Shown here one piece after another: positions 55,109-64,000 of a DNA stretch of 64,000 nt (positions are counted from its first letter, which is position 1; every line of letters starts with the position of its first letter). The notes beneath the pieces were generated by a model. It was not told where the DNA came from and made no database searches. It saw only the letters and a program-made list of their open reading frames with translations. The stretch is from Acridotheres tristis. Lineage: Eukaryota > Chordata > Aves > Passeriformes > Sturnidae. The position numbers and the translations under genes are program-made. Location: positions 3,286,001 to 3,350,000 of the forward strand of contig CM072892.1 of the NCBI GenBank assembly GCA_037013685.1. Reading direction: 5' to 3'.

Positions 55109-58100
55109 CTTTGAAGGAGAACAGAAAATGAGAAATTAGGCCACAAAACTCACCACTTTGTTTTATACACGTTATTACTCTGATTTTAAGGTACTGAAAT
55201 AATTCCTAAATGAATAGGGATTAAGTAAGGAACTATTTCCTCCCTTTCCTTTCTTCTAACAACATCCTCCTTCAAAACTGGACTTCTTTTGAAACTGTAT
55301 GTGAAATTGAAGCTCTTAATTGTCTTTCCGGAGAAATGAGAAACCCAAAAGGCCCAACAATTTAAATTAGAACAAATTTAATCCCCAGTGAATTAAGTCT
55401 GGCTATGTGACTTTAAACTCATTTCTTTTGTTATTTCTTCATTGATTACATTCCTCTCAAAAGCCTCACTTTGGAAAAGCTGCTTTCTGATATTGCTTAT
55501 AATTCAGTTCATATTTTCATAAATTATATGTCATAGATCATGGCACAATTTAAAATTGAAATCCATAAAGATGGACTAGAGTGTAATTTCAAGAAAAAAT
55601 TCCTAACTGAAAATAACCCAGGGATTCGCTGGAGGGAAAAAAATTATCAAACCCACAGAATTAGAGAATGTTTTCTTACCATCCTTTCCTCTGATGTCAG
55701 CATTCTAAATCGACTCATGCCTTCTTTTATTACTTCTGCTTCGTTCAGATCAGGATTATCTGTCAAAATGTTTGCTCTGTTCTCTTCTAGCCACATCTGG
55801 AAACCTGTCTTGGGTCTAAAGCAAGCACACAAAAATGGCCTGGTTAAGAAGATTATAGGAAAACCATATCCTCCCAAAGCAACATTTCTGAGCAGCACCT
55901 AACTGGGATTTTTTGTTCTCAGAAGAGCTCTGAGGGCAGCAGCCTCCTCTCTCCCACTGCAGGATGCTCAAAGAACATGCTGACAAGGCAAGTCAAGCAT
56001 TTTTATTAAAACTGTGAAATATATATATATGGAAATTAACATTCCAGTTTTAGAATGACAAAGCATAATGGTTCCCTTCCTTTCTGACAGGGTCCCATCA
56101 ACCCAAAAATAGAGCACATTCATTAGCACAACTCAGCTCATCCTTCTCACAGCTCTCCTTGCCACTTGTTGTAGAACATCATCTGTAAAGGTTAAGGAAA
56201 AGAATGCCAGTCCAAATGAGTAATAATTATCTGCATCTTCCTCAGCTAAATGAAGCCTAAGTGAACCACGATTGTAATAATGCAGGTTTCATGAGGATTG
56301 GGATTGTCAGGAAATACATCTGCCTCCCAGGAACAAGAAAGATTAGAGCCTTAGCTAGGAAGAGATGAGCTCCTCAGGTGACTGAAGGTTTTGTTGACCT
56401 TCTCTTTTAAAAAAACCACCAGAATAAAGCTTTTGTTCTTTCACATAGAACCCTTGACTTTGAGATTTTCTAGAGCTGTTGAAACTTTCAGTGTTTCCTA
56501 CACTTGGAACTGACACAGCAGCATGGTTTCATTTATCAAAGGTCATTACAAGTAGTATCAAGGCAAAAATTGTTGCTCAGAGCCCCAAAATGATATTTTG
56601 AACTTCTCATTGATTATTCCTTCCCACATTTGTCAAGTGAGTTCATGAATGTGACAACTTGTGAGCTAAACTTTAATCTTCACGTTATATTTCTTTAGCC
56701 AGACTAACAGATTCAGAAATAAAATAGATTTGGAGCTTGCATTTCAATCAAAATTGGAATGTGGCACTGAGATGCAAGTGTCTCTCACCTTCTGTTTTCA
56801 GTGTTTTCCTGTGCAGTGACTTTGGTTTCCTGGGACTCGTTTCCTGCTTTTTCTTCTGTTTCTTCCACTATTTTTTCACCAGGATTAGTTGCAGGTGTGC
56901 GAGGCTGGAAGAAGGAGGCTGCTAAAGCCTACAGAAATCGAGAATAAGAAAGAAAAAAGTAAAAACATCTCACTCTAAGACACCATGTACTTTGTAGCCT
57001 AACAAACTCCAAGCCCTTCCTAAAGACATAACAATCACTTGCATTAACAGAGTATCTAGTCCATCCAATTTCAGCACAGCACATGTTTACATTATTTAAA
57101 ATAAAAGTACAAGGCTCTGTACAGAAAGTAATTTCTACTATTGATTTTTGTTTCTGCTGTTTTATATGCAGCCAGTTTTTGCACTATGCTTAAATGAATT
57201 CTGCCATCCAAGCTGCTTTACTCGCAGGGTTTCATACTTGATAAAAACTGGTAAAATTCCATTTCTTATTCTTTCTTCAATGAAATGATGCAAGAAAGAC
57301 TATAAACATTACCTGCTTGGTCTTGGGTCTGGGAGTCAGAGGCTTTATAACTGGAGGGTTCTGTTTGTTTACAGCTCGACTGCCAGACAAAGATGTTTTC
57401 TTTGAGTATTTGGTCATATTGTCTAAAATATTTGCTGAGGGGACCACTGGGTCCTTTTTGCTGGATGACACCTAGCAAAACAAATAAATAGGTGTTTTAT
57501 TTATCTTCTGTCATGTTCCCCTCCAAGGTACCTGTTATATTGGAAACTCCAGACAGAATCTGTTGTGATTTTCAGAGCATCACAATCGACCCAGCTGCAA
57601 AATTCTTACCTTAAATGGATTCACTCGTCCTCGACTGCTGGATGCAACCAGAACTATTTCAGAGGAGAGAAAAAGAATGTAAAAATGTGAGCACTCACAC
57701 ACATATCCAAATCTTTGAGGCAATGTGCACATTTTATGTGAGTAGAAAGAGAATTTAATAACCCCCTGAAGGTTATGCTGTACGTGCTCAGCTATTCTTA
57801 GTTATCAGAAATGCCACACAGGACCAACAGCTTAAAATACAAACCCAGAGGAAGACCCAGTACTTCCTCCACTCCCAAATCCGTTTCCACTCCTATTATT
57901 CTTGCTCAAGGGTTGGCAGGTTGCTGGAGGTCACATTCTGCCCCTGCCTGCCCACACTCACAGTTCTACCTCAGGATTTCTCACTGTGTCTTGCCTGTGA
58001 TCAGTGAAACAAGTCCATTGACCACTGCTCTCATTTCCCCCTTGTCCCAAAGAATGCCTTCATGGCAGAGCCAGGCAGGCACTGATTCAGCATTTGGCAC

Positions 58101-61100
58101 AGCTAAGGCAATCAGAACTGTGCTATGGAACATCATTAGCTGCTGAAGACAGGAACAGGGAATCTCTTAAAAACATGAGAACAACAACCAGCGTGACCAG
58201 GCCACGTTGGACAGGTCACACCTGAGATAGTGGAAGGTGTCCCTGTCCTTGGCAGGGGGTTGGAATGAGATGAGCTTTAAAGGTCCCTTCCAATACAAGC
58301 CATCCCATGATTCTGGGAATTTACCATTTGACAACACTGTTATGCACTAAATTAAAAGAGTAATGGGAGAAAAAGGATAAAAAACAGGAGCAGATATTGT
58401 GAAGAATGACAAAGGTGTCATCCTTTTATCCTGGAATAAATGATTTACTCACCAGGCTTCGGAGTAGTCACCTCTGCTGAGGTGACACCTTTGGAGAAAC
58501 GATTTGGCTCTTCTGAAAAAGGAAAGGAGTACATACTTAAATGCAATAAAATATTGTAGCATAAATTCTTTTAAAAAATCAAACCAAACAGACAAGTAAG
58601 GAAGGATGGGGCTTGAGCAGCCTGGTCTAGTGGAAGGTGTCCCTGCCCTTGGCAGCAGGGCTGCAATTGGATGATCTTTAAGGTCCCTTTCAACCCAAAC
58701 CATTCTGTGATTCCATGATTACAGTAAAATTATCTATATTTTAAAGCATGACTTTCATTTTCAGACAGTACAAACACTTTCATAAAACCATCTGTCACCT
58801 CTACCTAGATTTAGAGTTGTAAATTTATTTCTTAAACCTTAAGCTTATTCCTCAAAGTGTGCCCAGCAAACTACTCATCTATCAATCCACCTCCTGCAAG
58901 ACTGGAGCTGAAACCAAAGTAATTGATGAGAAGGTGAGACAGTCCTTCAGGAATAAAATCAGGCAACAGGAAAAAGTCCCCCAGGGCCCCTCTAATGGAT
59001 ACTGAACACAATGCACACAGAGCTGTGGCACAGCAGATGACACACAGTGAACTTGTCTCTCTGCAGCAACTGAAGGCACAGGCTGGAATATGGAGCCACT
59101 TAATTCCTTATTAAGTCTGCAAGAGTTATCTGGATAACTCTCAGTCTATTCAGAGAATAGATTTTTCTTACTCTCTTTATGTACTTCTGGGGTTTCTTCT
59201 GCTTCCTCACAGGCATCAGCTTCTTCAGCATCTTCCACTTCTTGGTCCTGCTGAGCATTCCTGCCTGGCAGCCGGCCCCACTCCGTGGCAGAGCTGCTGT
59301 AACTAAAAGGAAGGAATTCAGCACAAAGGAAGTGGTCACCAAATTCAGAAGGAAAACTGAAACAACAGATAGCAAGCTCATTCACCTAATTTAGGCAGTA
59401 AGAACAATAACATTTGGCATTCATGTGCATTATACCTTGATTAAACTGTGATGATTAAAGATTCATTAACCACTCCATAACTTCATTGCCAAAACAGTTT
59501 GCAGCAAATATAAACACAAATATGAAAGATCTTCTGTAATCTCCATATAAATACATATACCTCCAGTACCATCAAATTACTTTTCTGCATCCATGAATAT
59601 ACACAGAGGTGGTAACATGGATATATAATTTCATATTGAAGACATCAAGCTCTAACATTTAATCTGATTATTCTCTAAATTCCCAGTATAATAGGATGTA
59701 CAATTCCTGCATTTTCCTCCTAAAATCTGCCAATCACCAAAATCTGTATAATTATACATAAACAAAAGGCCCATTTCTTTCAACCAAAACAGTCAGTAAT
59801 AGATTACTCTGGCACTCAGAACAACATAGTGTTTGTGATGGATTTTAACCCTCAGAGTGGTAGAAGTTGCAGACATGGGATTACAGCTTCCACACACGAT
59901 CCAGAAGAACAAGCCAGAATATTTAGAAATGAGTTTTGACTGTACAATTTAACACAGAAGAATAAGGGAAAGGTGACAGATAAGTTCAGGGACTTATCAC
60001 GTCCTTTTGCTTAAATGAGTCCCAAACTTTGTACATAAAATTGCTATAGGAAGACACTGCTTCCAAAAATATGACATAAATGAATATAAATATACATTAT
60101 TATTATTATTATAGATTTAAATATATTAAAAAAACAACCCCATAACAATTTTTTTTAAAAACCACCAAAACACCCACAAACACCTTTTGCCTCATCGTGT
60201 TATACAAAGCAGATGGAGGTCAGAGAGGAAAGATTGATAGCACAAAGAGAAAAGGAATGCAAAGCCAACCTGTGTATGTTCCATAGCTTTGAAGAGCTGG
60301 GATTAGTTAGGAGGGAATTAGACTAAATAAAAGAAACAGATGGGATATTGAAAAAAAATGAATGGGTGGAGAAAGATAGGTGTGGGATGAATCAAGACTG
60401 AGAGACTGAGACAAAGAGAAAAAAAAAAATTAGGTGGGAGTCAAATAACCAAAGGTAGGGAAAGGTGGGAAAAGAAAAATTCCAGCAACTTAGTATTGAG
60501 CCTGCTTTGGCTCTGAGGCTGCTGGACACAGGCACACAGGGAGTGAGGAGTGGAGACATTTCCCTCTGGGCTGCTATCCCGGGACTGATGAGCCCTCACA
60601 AGACACCAACAAGGACGTGCCATTCCACAAATATCATTTACAAGCAGAGCAACTCCAACTGTCACTTCACCCACAAATCCCCTGCAAAGTGTGACCCAGA
60701 GAAATGCACCAAAACATTAACAGAGCAGTAAAATCCACCCCGGTTTTTTAGCCACGGAAATTCGCGTTACCCAGCGCTCGGGTGCTTTCGGAAATCCTCT
60801 TCCTCCTCCTCCTCCTCCTGCTCTTGCCGTGCTGCTGCCAGCTCCGAGGCTTTTTGCACAGCCATGTCGCCGAGGCGCTGGGCCAGGCTCAGCCTGTGTG
60901 AGCGGGAGGCGTATTTGATGGCCAAATTCACCACGTTGTGGGTCATGAGGTCAGCGAGCTCCACGCAGCGGAACTCACGCTCCAGCTTGCAGGAAAGCTG
61001 CAAGAGAAGAAACCTGGGGAGTCACACACCTCAAATCCACAGCTCCCTCAAGATTCCAGGAGTAGGAGATCGTGGTCTTGGTGGAGTGAATTAATAAAGA

Positions 61101-63021
61101 CAAGCCACTAACAATCATGAGGTACAGATGAAAGAAAAAGCTTTTTTATTTCTTTCTTCCCCCCAGCCTTCACACTGATAAACAAGATTACCTTTTTTAT
61201 TAAAATCTGAATTCGCTGGATTGCCAATCACTAGCCAGATTCCTAATAAGAGGAATCACACCAGCATTTACAGCAGATGCCATCTACAAATAAATTATAG
61301 AATCATAAAATGGTTGGGATTGAAAGTGACCTTAAAGCTCATCTCATTCCACCCCCCTGCCATGGGCATGGACACGTTCCACTATCCCAGGTTGCTCCAA
61401 GCCCTGTCCAAGCTGGCCCTTAGCACCTCCCTCAGGGATTCTTTCTATTATGTATTTGTACTTACAGCAAACAGTTTCATTAGCAGCTCCTGCTGTTCTT
61501 TCACTGCCTGGTTTTTAGCATTTTCATCAAATTCATAGCCATTTTTTGACAAGTAATCCACGTGGCTGTGAAATACAACAGAACGCCAGTACTGTTCCTG
61601 AAAAAAAAGGAGAAGGATGAGTGCTGGAATTCAGAGGGGAAAAAACCAGTCCACAACATAATGCCTAATAATTTACAATGTATTTTATCCACCTAAATGT
61701 TCCTTTCCTCTGATAATGAGGGTGAGGGGTAGACAATTCTCCTTCACATCAATGCCTACCAAGGAAAAGATGCATAACAACCACACTTACACAAACTGAT
61801 CCAAACAGTTGCCATACATGTTGAATTCCATTTATATTACAGGCTTGCAGCAGGATGAAATCTACATGTTCACCAATATACTGTCAGGATAGACAATTCT
61901 AGAACATGTTATTTTATCTGCTGTCCCACAGCAAACTGGAAGTATTCCAGAATAACTCAGTAAACTTAGGAGTTTACTTGAGAGACACATAAACAGAAAC
62001 TATAATGCAAGTATGGCTATCAGACCAGGCTAGCCTTGTTCAAAATAATTGTAAACTTATTCAAAACCAGAATATTTTCATCAGATGTATTAGAATAATT
62101 TTCCTTTACCTACACATATTCCCTCAAGGCAAATTAACAGTTACTGGAATTCTCATCCCATTATTTAGGGTAGAGGGAGGAATGGCAAACATACTGTATC
62201 AGATAAAGAACAAAACACTTAACCAAATGAAGGAGAATTCATTAAAAATGACAGTGTGTTTATTATTGAAACTTTTTATCTACACTTCTATCAAAGAGAA
62301 TAAATTTCAAATAGCATTAAACTGTTCAAAGGCTGAGGTTAGAATTTTATGTTCATTTCTCTTTTGAGCATCACAAGTTTGAAATACTTAAATCAATAAA
62401 AATTGAAGAATAAATACAGTTATTTTTCTACAAGTTGTCCACAGGCACATCTTGCTTCAACCAGCCTCTAAATAAGCCAAGCCAGAAGACCTGTGTTGTC
62501 AGTGATTATGAGTTTGGATACTTAGAAAATCTATCAAAAATTTTGTTATGCCAAAAATAGTAAAATCCAGACATTTTCAAGGGCATCTTGACTAGGATCC
62601 CCAAATCTGGTATCACAACCCACTAAAAAAAAAGAGTGTGAAAGACTTCATTGGTGAGAAACAGATCATGTGTAAATACAGCTTTGCACCAGCTCTGCCC
62701 ATTTTATTTTGTGTTCACATAGAAACAGCTGTGAACCAAACCAGAAAAAGTCCACAAAACACTAAACACAAATAACTCCCTTGGCCACGTTTTACTCAGG
62801 GTTTGCACTGTCCTCTTTCACAGCAGGGGTGATGAAAAGGGATTAATAAATCCCCACTCCAGGGACACCTGAGCCTCCCAGCTGTGGTCCCCACACCATT
62901 CCATACCTCCATCTGTCCCTTCTCTGTTGTAACTTGGCAATAAGGAAGTTTAAAAGGCAGGATGGCTACAGCAGGTCGTGGCAGGGTGGGAGGGAAGCGA
63001 GCTCCTTTACAAGGAATACAC
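54908..63021 (-). CDS. WDHD1: WDHD1 (AND-1/Ctf4), C-terminal part, ten coding exons
   Basis: WDHD1 is the nuclear replisome scaffold that couples the CMG helicase to DNA polymerase alpha-primase. Coding exons in transcript order: 63021-62907, 61597-61466, 60997-60771, 59302-59172, 58512-58453, 57653-57610, 57471-57313, 56928-56789, 55815-55680 and 55108-54908. They total 1345 nt, giving 447 residues after a split codon, then TGA. All introns are GT-AG with matching phases. Residues 1-150 (CIPCKGARFPPTLPRP to QKASELAAA) are the end of the SepB trimerisation domain. Residues 158-335 are an acidic then Ser/Lys-rich disordered linker. Residues 337 to about 395 are the HMG box (KTGFQMWLEENRANIL). 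A KKRKR nuclear localisation motif and the tail RLSAFAFKQS follow. Human WDHD1 is 1129 residues, so about 60 percent, including the WD40 repeats, lies beyond the right edge. Confidence 0.97.
55680..55815 (-). CDS. WDHD1: WDHD1 exon, HMG box
   Basis: One base completes Arg and 45 codons follow (PKTGFQMWLEENRANILTDN to TSEERM), ending at donor gtaaga. The aromatic and basic pattern is that of the WDHD1 HMG box, which binds DNA. Confidence 0.97.
55816..56788 (-). other. WDHD1: WDHD1 intron
   Basis: This AT-rich intron of about 1 kb has a short ATATAT tract near 56020. I recognise nothing else. Confidence 0.75.
56789..56928 (-). CDS. WDHD1: WDHD1 exon, linker before the HMG box
   Basis: Forty-six codons plus two bases start ALAASFFQPRTP and end QENTENR, from acceptor ttctgtag to donor gtgaga. 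It corresponds to the human ASAASYFQ to NTENQR segment. Confidence 0.93.
57313..57471 (-). CDS. WDHD1: WDHD1 exon, Lys/Ser-rich linker
   Basis: Fifty-three codons in phase 0, VSSSKKDPVVPSANILDNMT to IKPLTPRPKTKQ, lie between acceptor ttttgctag and donor gtaatg. ANILDNM and IKPL match the vertebrate protein. Confidence 0.95.
57610..57653 (-). CDS. WDHD1: WDHD1 short exon, linker
   Basis: Two bases complete Val and 14 codons follow (LVASSSRGRVNPFK), ending at donor gtaaga. The GRVNPFK motif is conserved in vertebrate WDHD1, which anchors this 44-nt exon. Confidence 0.93.
57654..58452 (-). other. WDHD1: WDHD1 intron with a CR1 fragment
   Basis: An 0.8-kb intron. Its only recognisable content is the plus-strand CR1 tail at 58195-58320. 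Confidence 0.75.
58195..58320 (+). repeat. CR1 LINE 3' tail
   Basis: The segment reads tggaaggtgtccctgtcctt, ggcagggggttggaatgaga, aaaggtcccttccaatacaa and ccatgattctggg, a plus-strand CR1 3' end. Confidence 0.88.
58453..58512 (-). CDS. WDHD1: WDHD1 exon, linker
   Basis: Two bases complete Lys, then 19 codons (EPNRFSKGVTSAEVTTPKP), then one base. The acceptor is tttttcag and the donor gtgagt. The sequence is poorly conserved; the call rests on phase, splice sites and position. Confidence 0.85.
58606..58724 (+). repeat. CR1 LINE 3' tail
   Basis: It reads cttgagcagcctggtctagt, ggaaggtgtccctgccctt and caacccaaaccattctgtga, ending ttccatgatt. It is the same orientation and type as the copy about 400 bp to the left. 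Confidence 0.88.
58725..59171 (-). other. WDHD1: WDHD1 intron, remainder
   Basis: I recognise no feature here beyond the CR1 tail that flanks it. Confidence 0.7.
59172..59302 (-). CDS. WDHD1: WDHD1 exon, acidic linker
   Basis: One base completes Gly and 43 codons follow (YSSSATEWGRLPGR, then QQDQEVEDAEEADACEEAEE and HKE). The chosen acceptor, ttttag, keeps the Tyr-Ser that I recall in human AGYSNTATEW. A second acceptor six bases downstream (ttacag) would delete two residues and keep the frame. Confidence 0.9.
59303..60770 (-). other. WDHD1: WDHD1 intron
   Basis: This 1.5-kb AT-rich intron has a short TTA repeat near 60095-60112. No other feature is visible. Confidence 0.75.
60771..60997 (-). 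CDS. WDHD1: WDHD1 exon, end of SepB domain and acidic tract
   Basis: Seventy-five codons plus two bases start LSCKLEREFRCVELADLMTH after acceptor tcttgcag and end at donor gtaacg. It finishes with a run of seven Glu encoded mostly by GAG repeats (60798-60822), then DFRKHPSA. Confidence 0.96.
61296..61442 (-). repeat. CR1 LINE 3' fragment, reverse orientation
   Basis: It begins tagaatcataaaatggttgg and continues gaccttaaagctcatctcat and ccaggttgctccaagccctg, a reverse-complement CR1 copy. It ends 24 bp from the WDHD1 exon at 61466. Confidence 0.9.
61466..61597 (-). CDS. WDHD1: WDHD1 exon, SepB domain
   Basis: Forty-four codons in phase 0 (EQYWRSVVFHSHVDYLSKNG to QELLMKLFA) lie between a T-rich acceptor ending ttcag and donor gtaagt. 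It aligns without gaps to the human protein as I recall it. Confidence 0.96.
61598..62906 (-). other. WDHD1: WDHD1 intron
   Basis: I recognise no repeat family or RNA gene in this AT-rich intron of about 1.3 kb. Confidence 0.75.
62907..63021 (-). CDS. WDHD1: WDHD1 exon, SepB domain
   Basis: One base completes a split codon (Arg expected from human), and 38 codons follow (CIPCKGARFPPTLPRP to TTEKGQME). The acceptor is gtgctcag and the donor gtatgg. This is the most upstream WDHD1 exon found in the window. Confidence 0.95.
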
Positions 63022-64000
63022 CTGAGCACAGGAAACAGAACACAGCCACACTCACCACACGTTCCACATCTCGACCAGGTCTCCTAAGCAGCAAGATACT
63101 TTAAGGGGATTTGTCCTTTGGAAAGTAGCAATTAAATGACTGGCTTAAATACAGCAATGGGTAAGATTGCATGATAAAGGGTTATCTTTGCATGGCAAGC
63201 AAGAAAACATTTCAAAAGCAGCAAGGCACACGCTGCTCTTGTTCACACTTTAAACTCCAAACGTGACACTCTGATCTTGATCTTACATAACGTTTGATTT
63301 AACAGCTGTTACAAAGAGTAAATGCAATATATTAAAATCAGAAATCATCGAACAACTGGAGGCACAGCCTTATTGTTTCATTATATTTAAAGGAGTAATT
63401 TCTGATAACAATCACTTAAGCAAACCATTGACTGGGGAAGAGCTGTGTTTCCTGCAGCACCAATGCAGAATTGACAAAAATATCTGGGTTTCTAAGCTGC
63501 TGTTTCAGAAACTTGACAAAAAAAAAAAAAAAAAAGAACAGGAAGCATCAGTGTTCTGGCTATCTCTTAATTAAGGCATATGGTGTTTGTACAACAACCC
63601 TCCCCCCTCCTTATCTTCATTATGCTGCTGGTTTTGAGTAAAATGTTCTTTGCAATTCAGGGAGCAGCACTCTCTTTCTTGGAGTAGAAGGAAAAATTCA
63701 GCATGAGAGACTCACAGTTGACCATCTTATCAATGTGATGTGACCTGCATATTTTTGGTGAATTTTCTGGAGGCCAGCATAACGATTTGGAGGGAGAAAC
63801 AGGCAGGAAAGTGACATTTAAACTGAAGTATCAAATTATTTCCCTTATTCTAAAAAAGCAGAGTATTATGAAGAATGCCACATAAATTTAAATAAAATGT
63901 GGTCTCCCACCAAACTCTACAATTATCCATAACTAGCAAAGTAAGAGAGTCTAAATCTCAGTAAAATACGTGAACTGATGGATTCTGCACTGGTAGGAAA
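63022..64000 (-). other. WDHD1: WDHD1 intron running off the window
   Basis: I looked on the minus strand for the preceding SepB-domain exon and found none, so it should lie right of the window. A run of 18 A lies at about 63518-63535. Confidence 0.7.

Noticed and set aside
54759..55139. Plus-strand open frame of 126 codons
   Set aside because: It is the antisense shadow of the last WDHD1 coding exon.

Overview
The window is nuclear DNA from a bird, most likely a songbird. Its genes are split by GT-AG introns and encode vertebrate proteins. The dispersed repeats are nearly all 5'-truncated CR1 LINE fragments, several of a type I associate with passerines. GC-rich minisatellites are common. 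There are no operons, phage genes, CRISPR arrays or insertion sequences.

Three protein-coding genes are present, in the same order and orientation as I recall for human chromosome 14q22: SAMD4A (+), then GCH1 (-), then WDHD1 (-). Positions 1-19510 hold the 3' half of SAMD4A (Smaug1): nine coding exons, from the SAM domain to the stop at 16140, then a 3'UTR of about 3.4 kb. Positions 19511-25214 are intergenic between the convergent 3' ends of SAMD4A and GCH1. GCH1 (GTP cyclohydrolase 1) is complete on the minus strand. Its ATG is at 46180, its stop at 27370-27372, its six coding exons give 232 residues, and a CpG-rich promoter lies near 46265-46340. Positions 46341-54074 are intergenic. The last ten coding exons of WDHD1 (AND-1/Ctf4) fill 54908-63021 on the minus strand, and the gene continues beyond the right edge.

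I placed every exon by translation, by splice consensus and by phase. The SAMD4A pieces join to 379 residues plus a split Asp, GCH1 to 232 and WDHD1 to 447, with no frameshift or internal stop. The three genes are neighbours by conserved synteny and do not form a pathway: SAMD4A represses mRNA translation, GCH1 makes the tetrahydrobiopterin precursor, and WDHD1 is a replisome scaffold.

I found no convincing new biological system. The most notable feature is a set of GC-rich tandem arrays (44, 52, 22-23 and 48 bp units) next to functional junctions. One ends about 17 bp before a SAMD4A 3' splice site, one starts within about 10 bp of a GCH1 5' splice site, and one lies just upstream of the GCH1 promoter. 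Long open frames inside these arrays are artefacts of stop-free repeats. Statements about human sequence and about protein families are from memory, since no search could be run.
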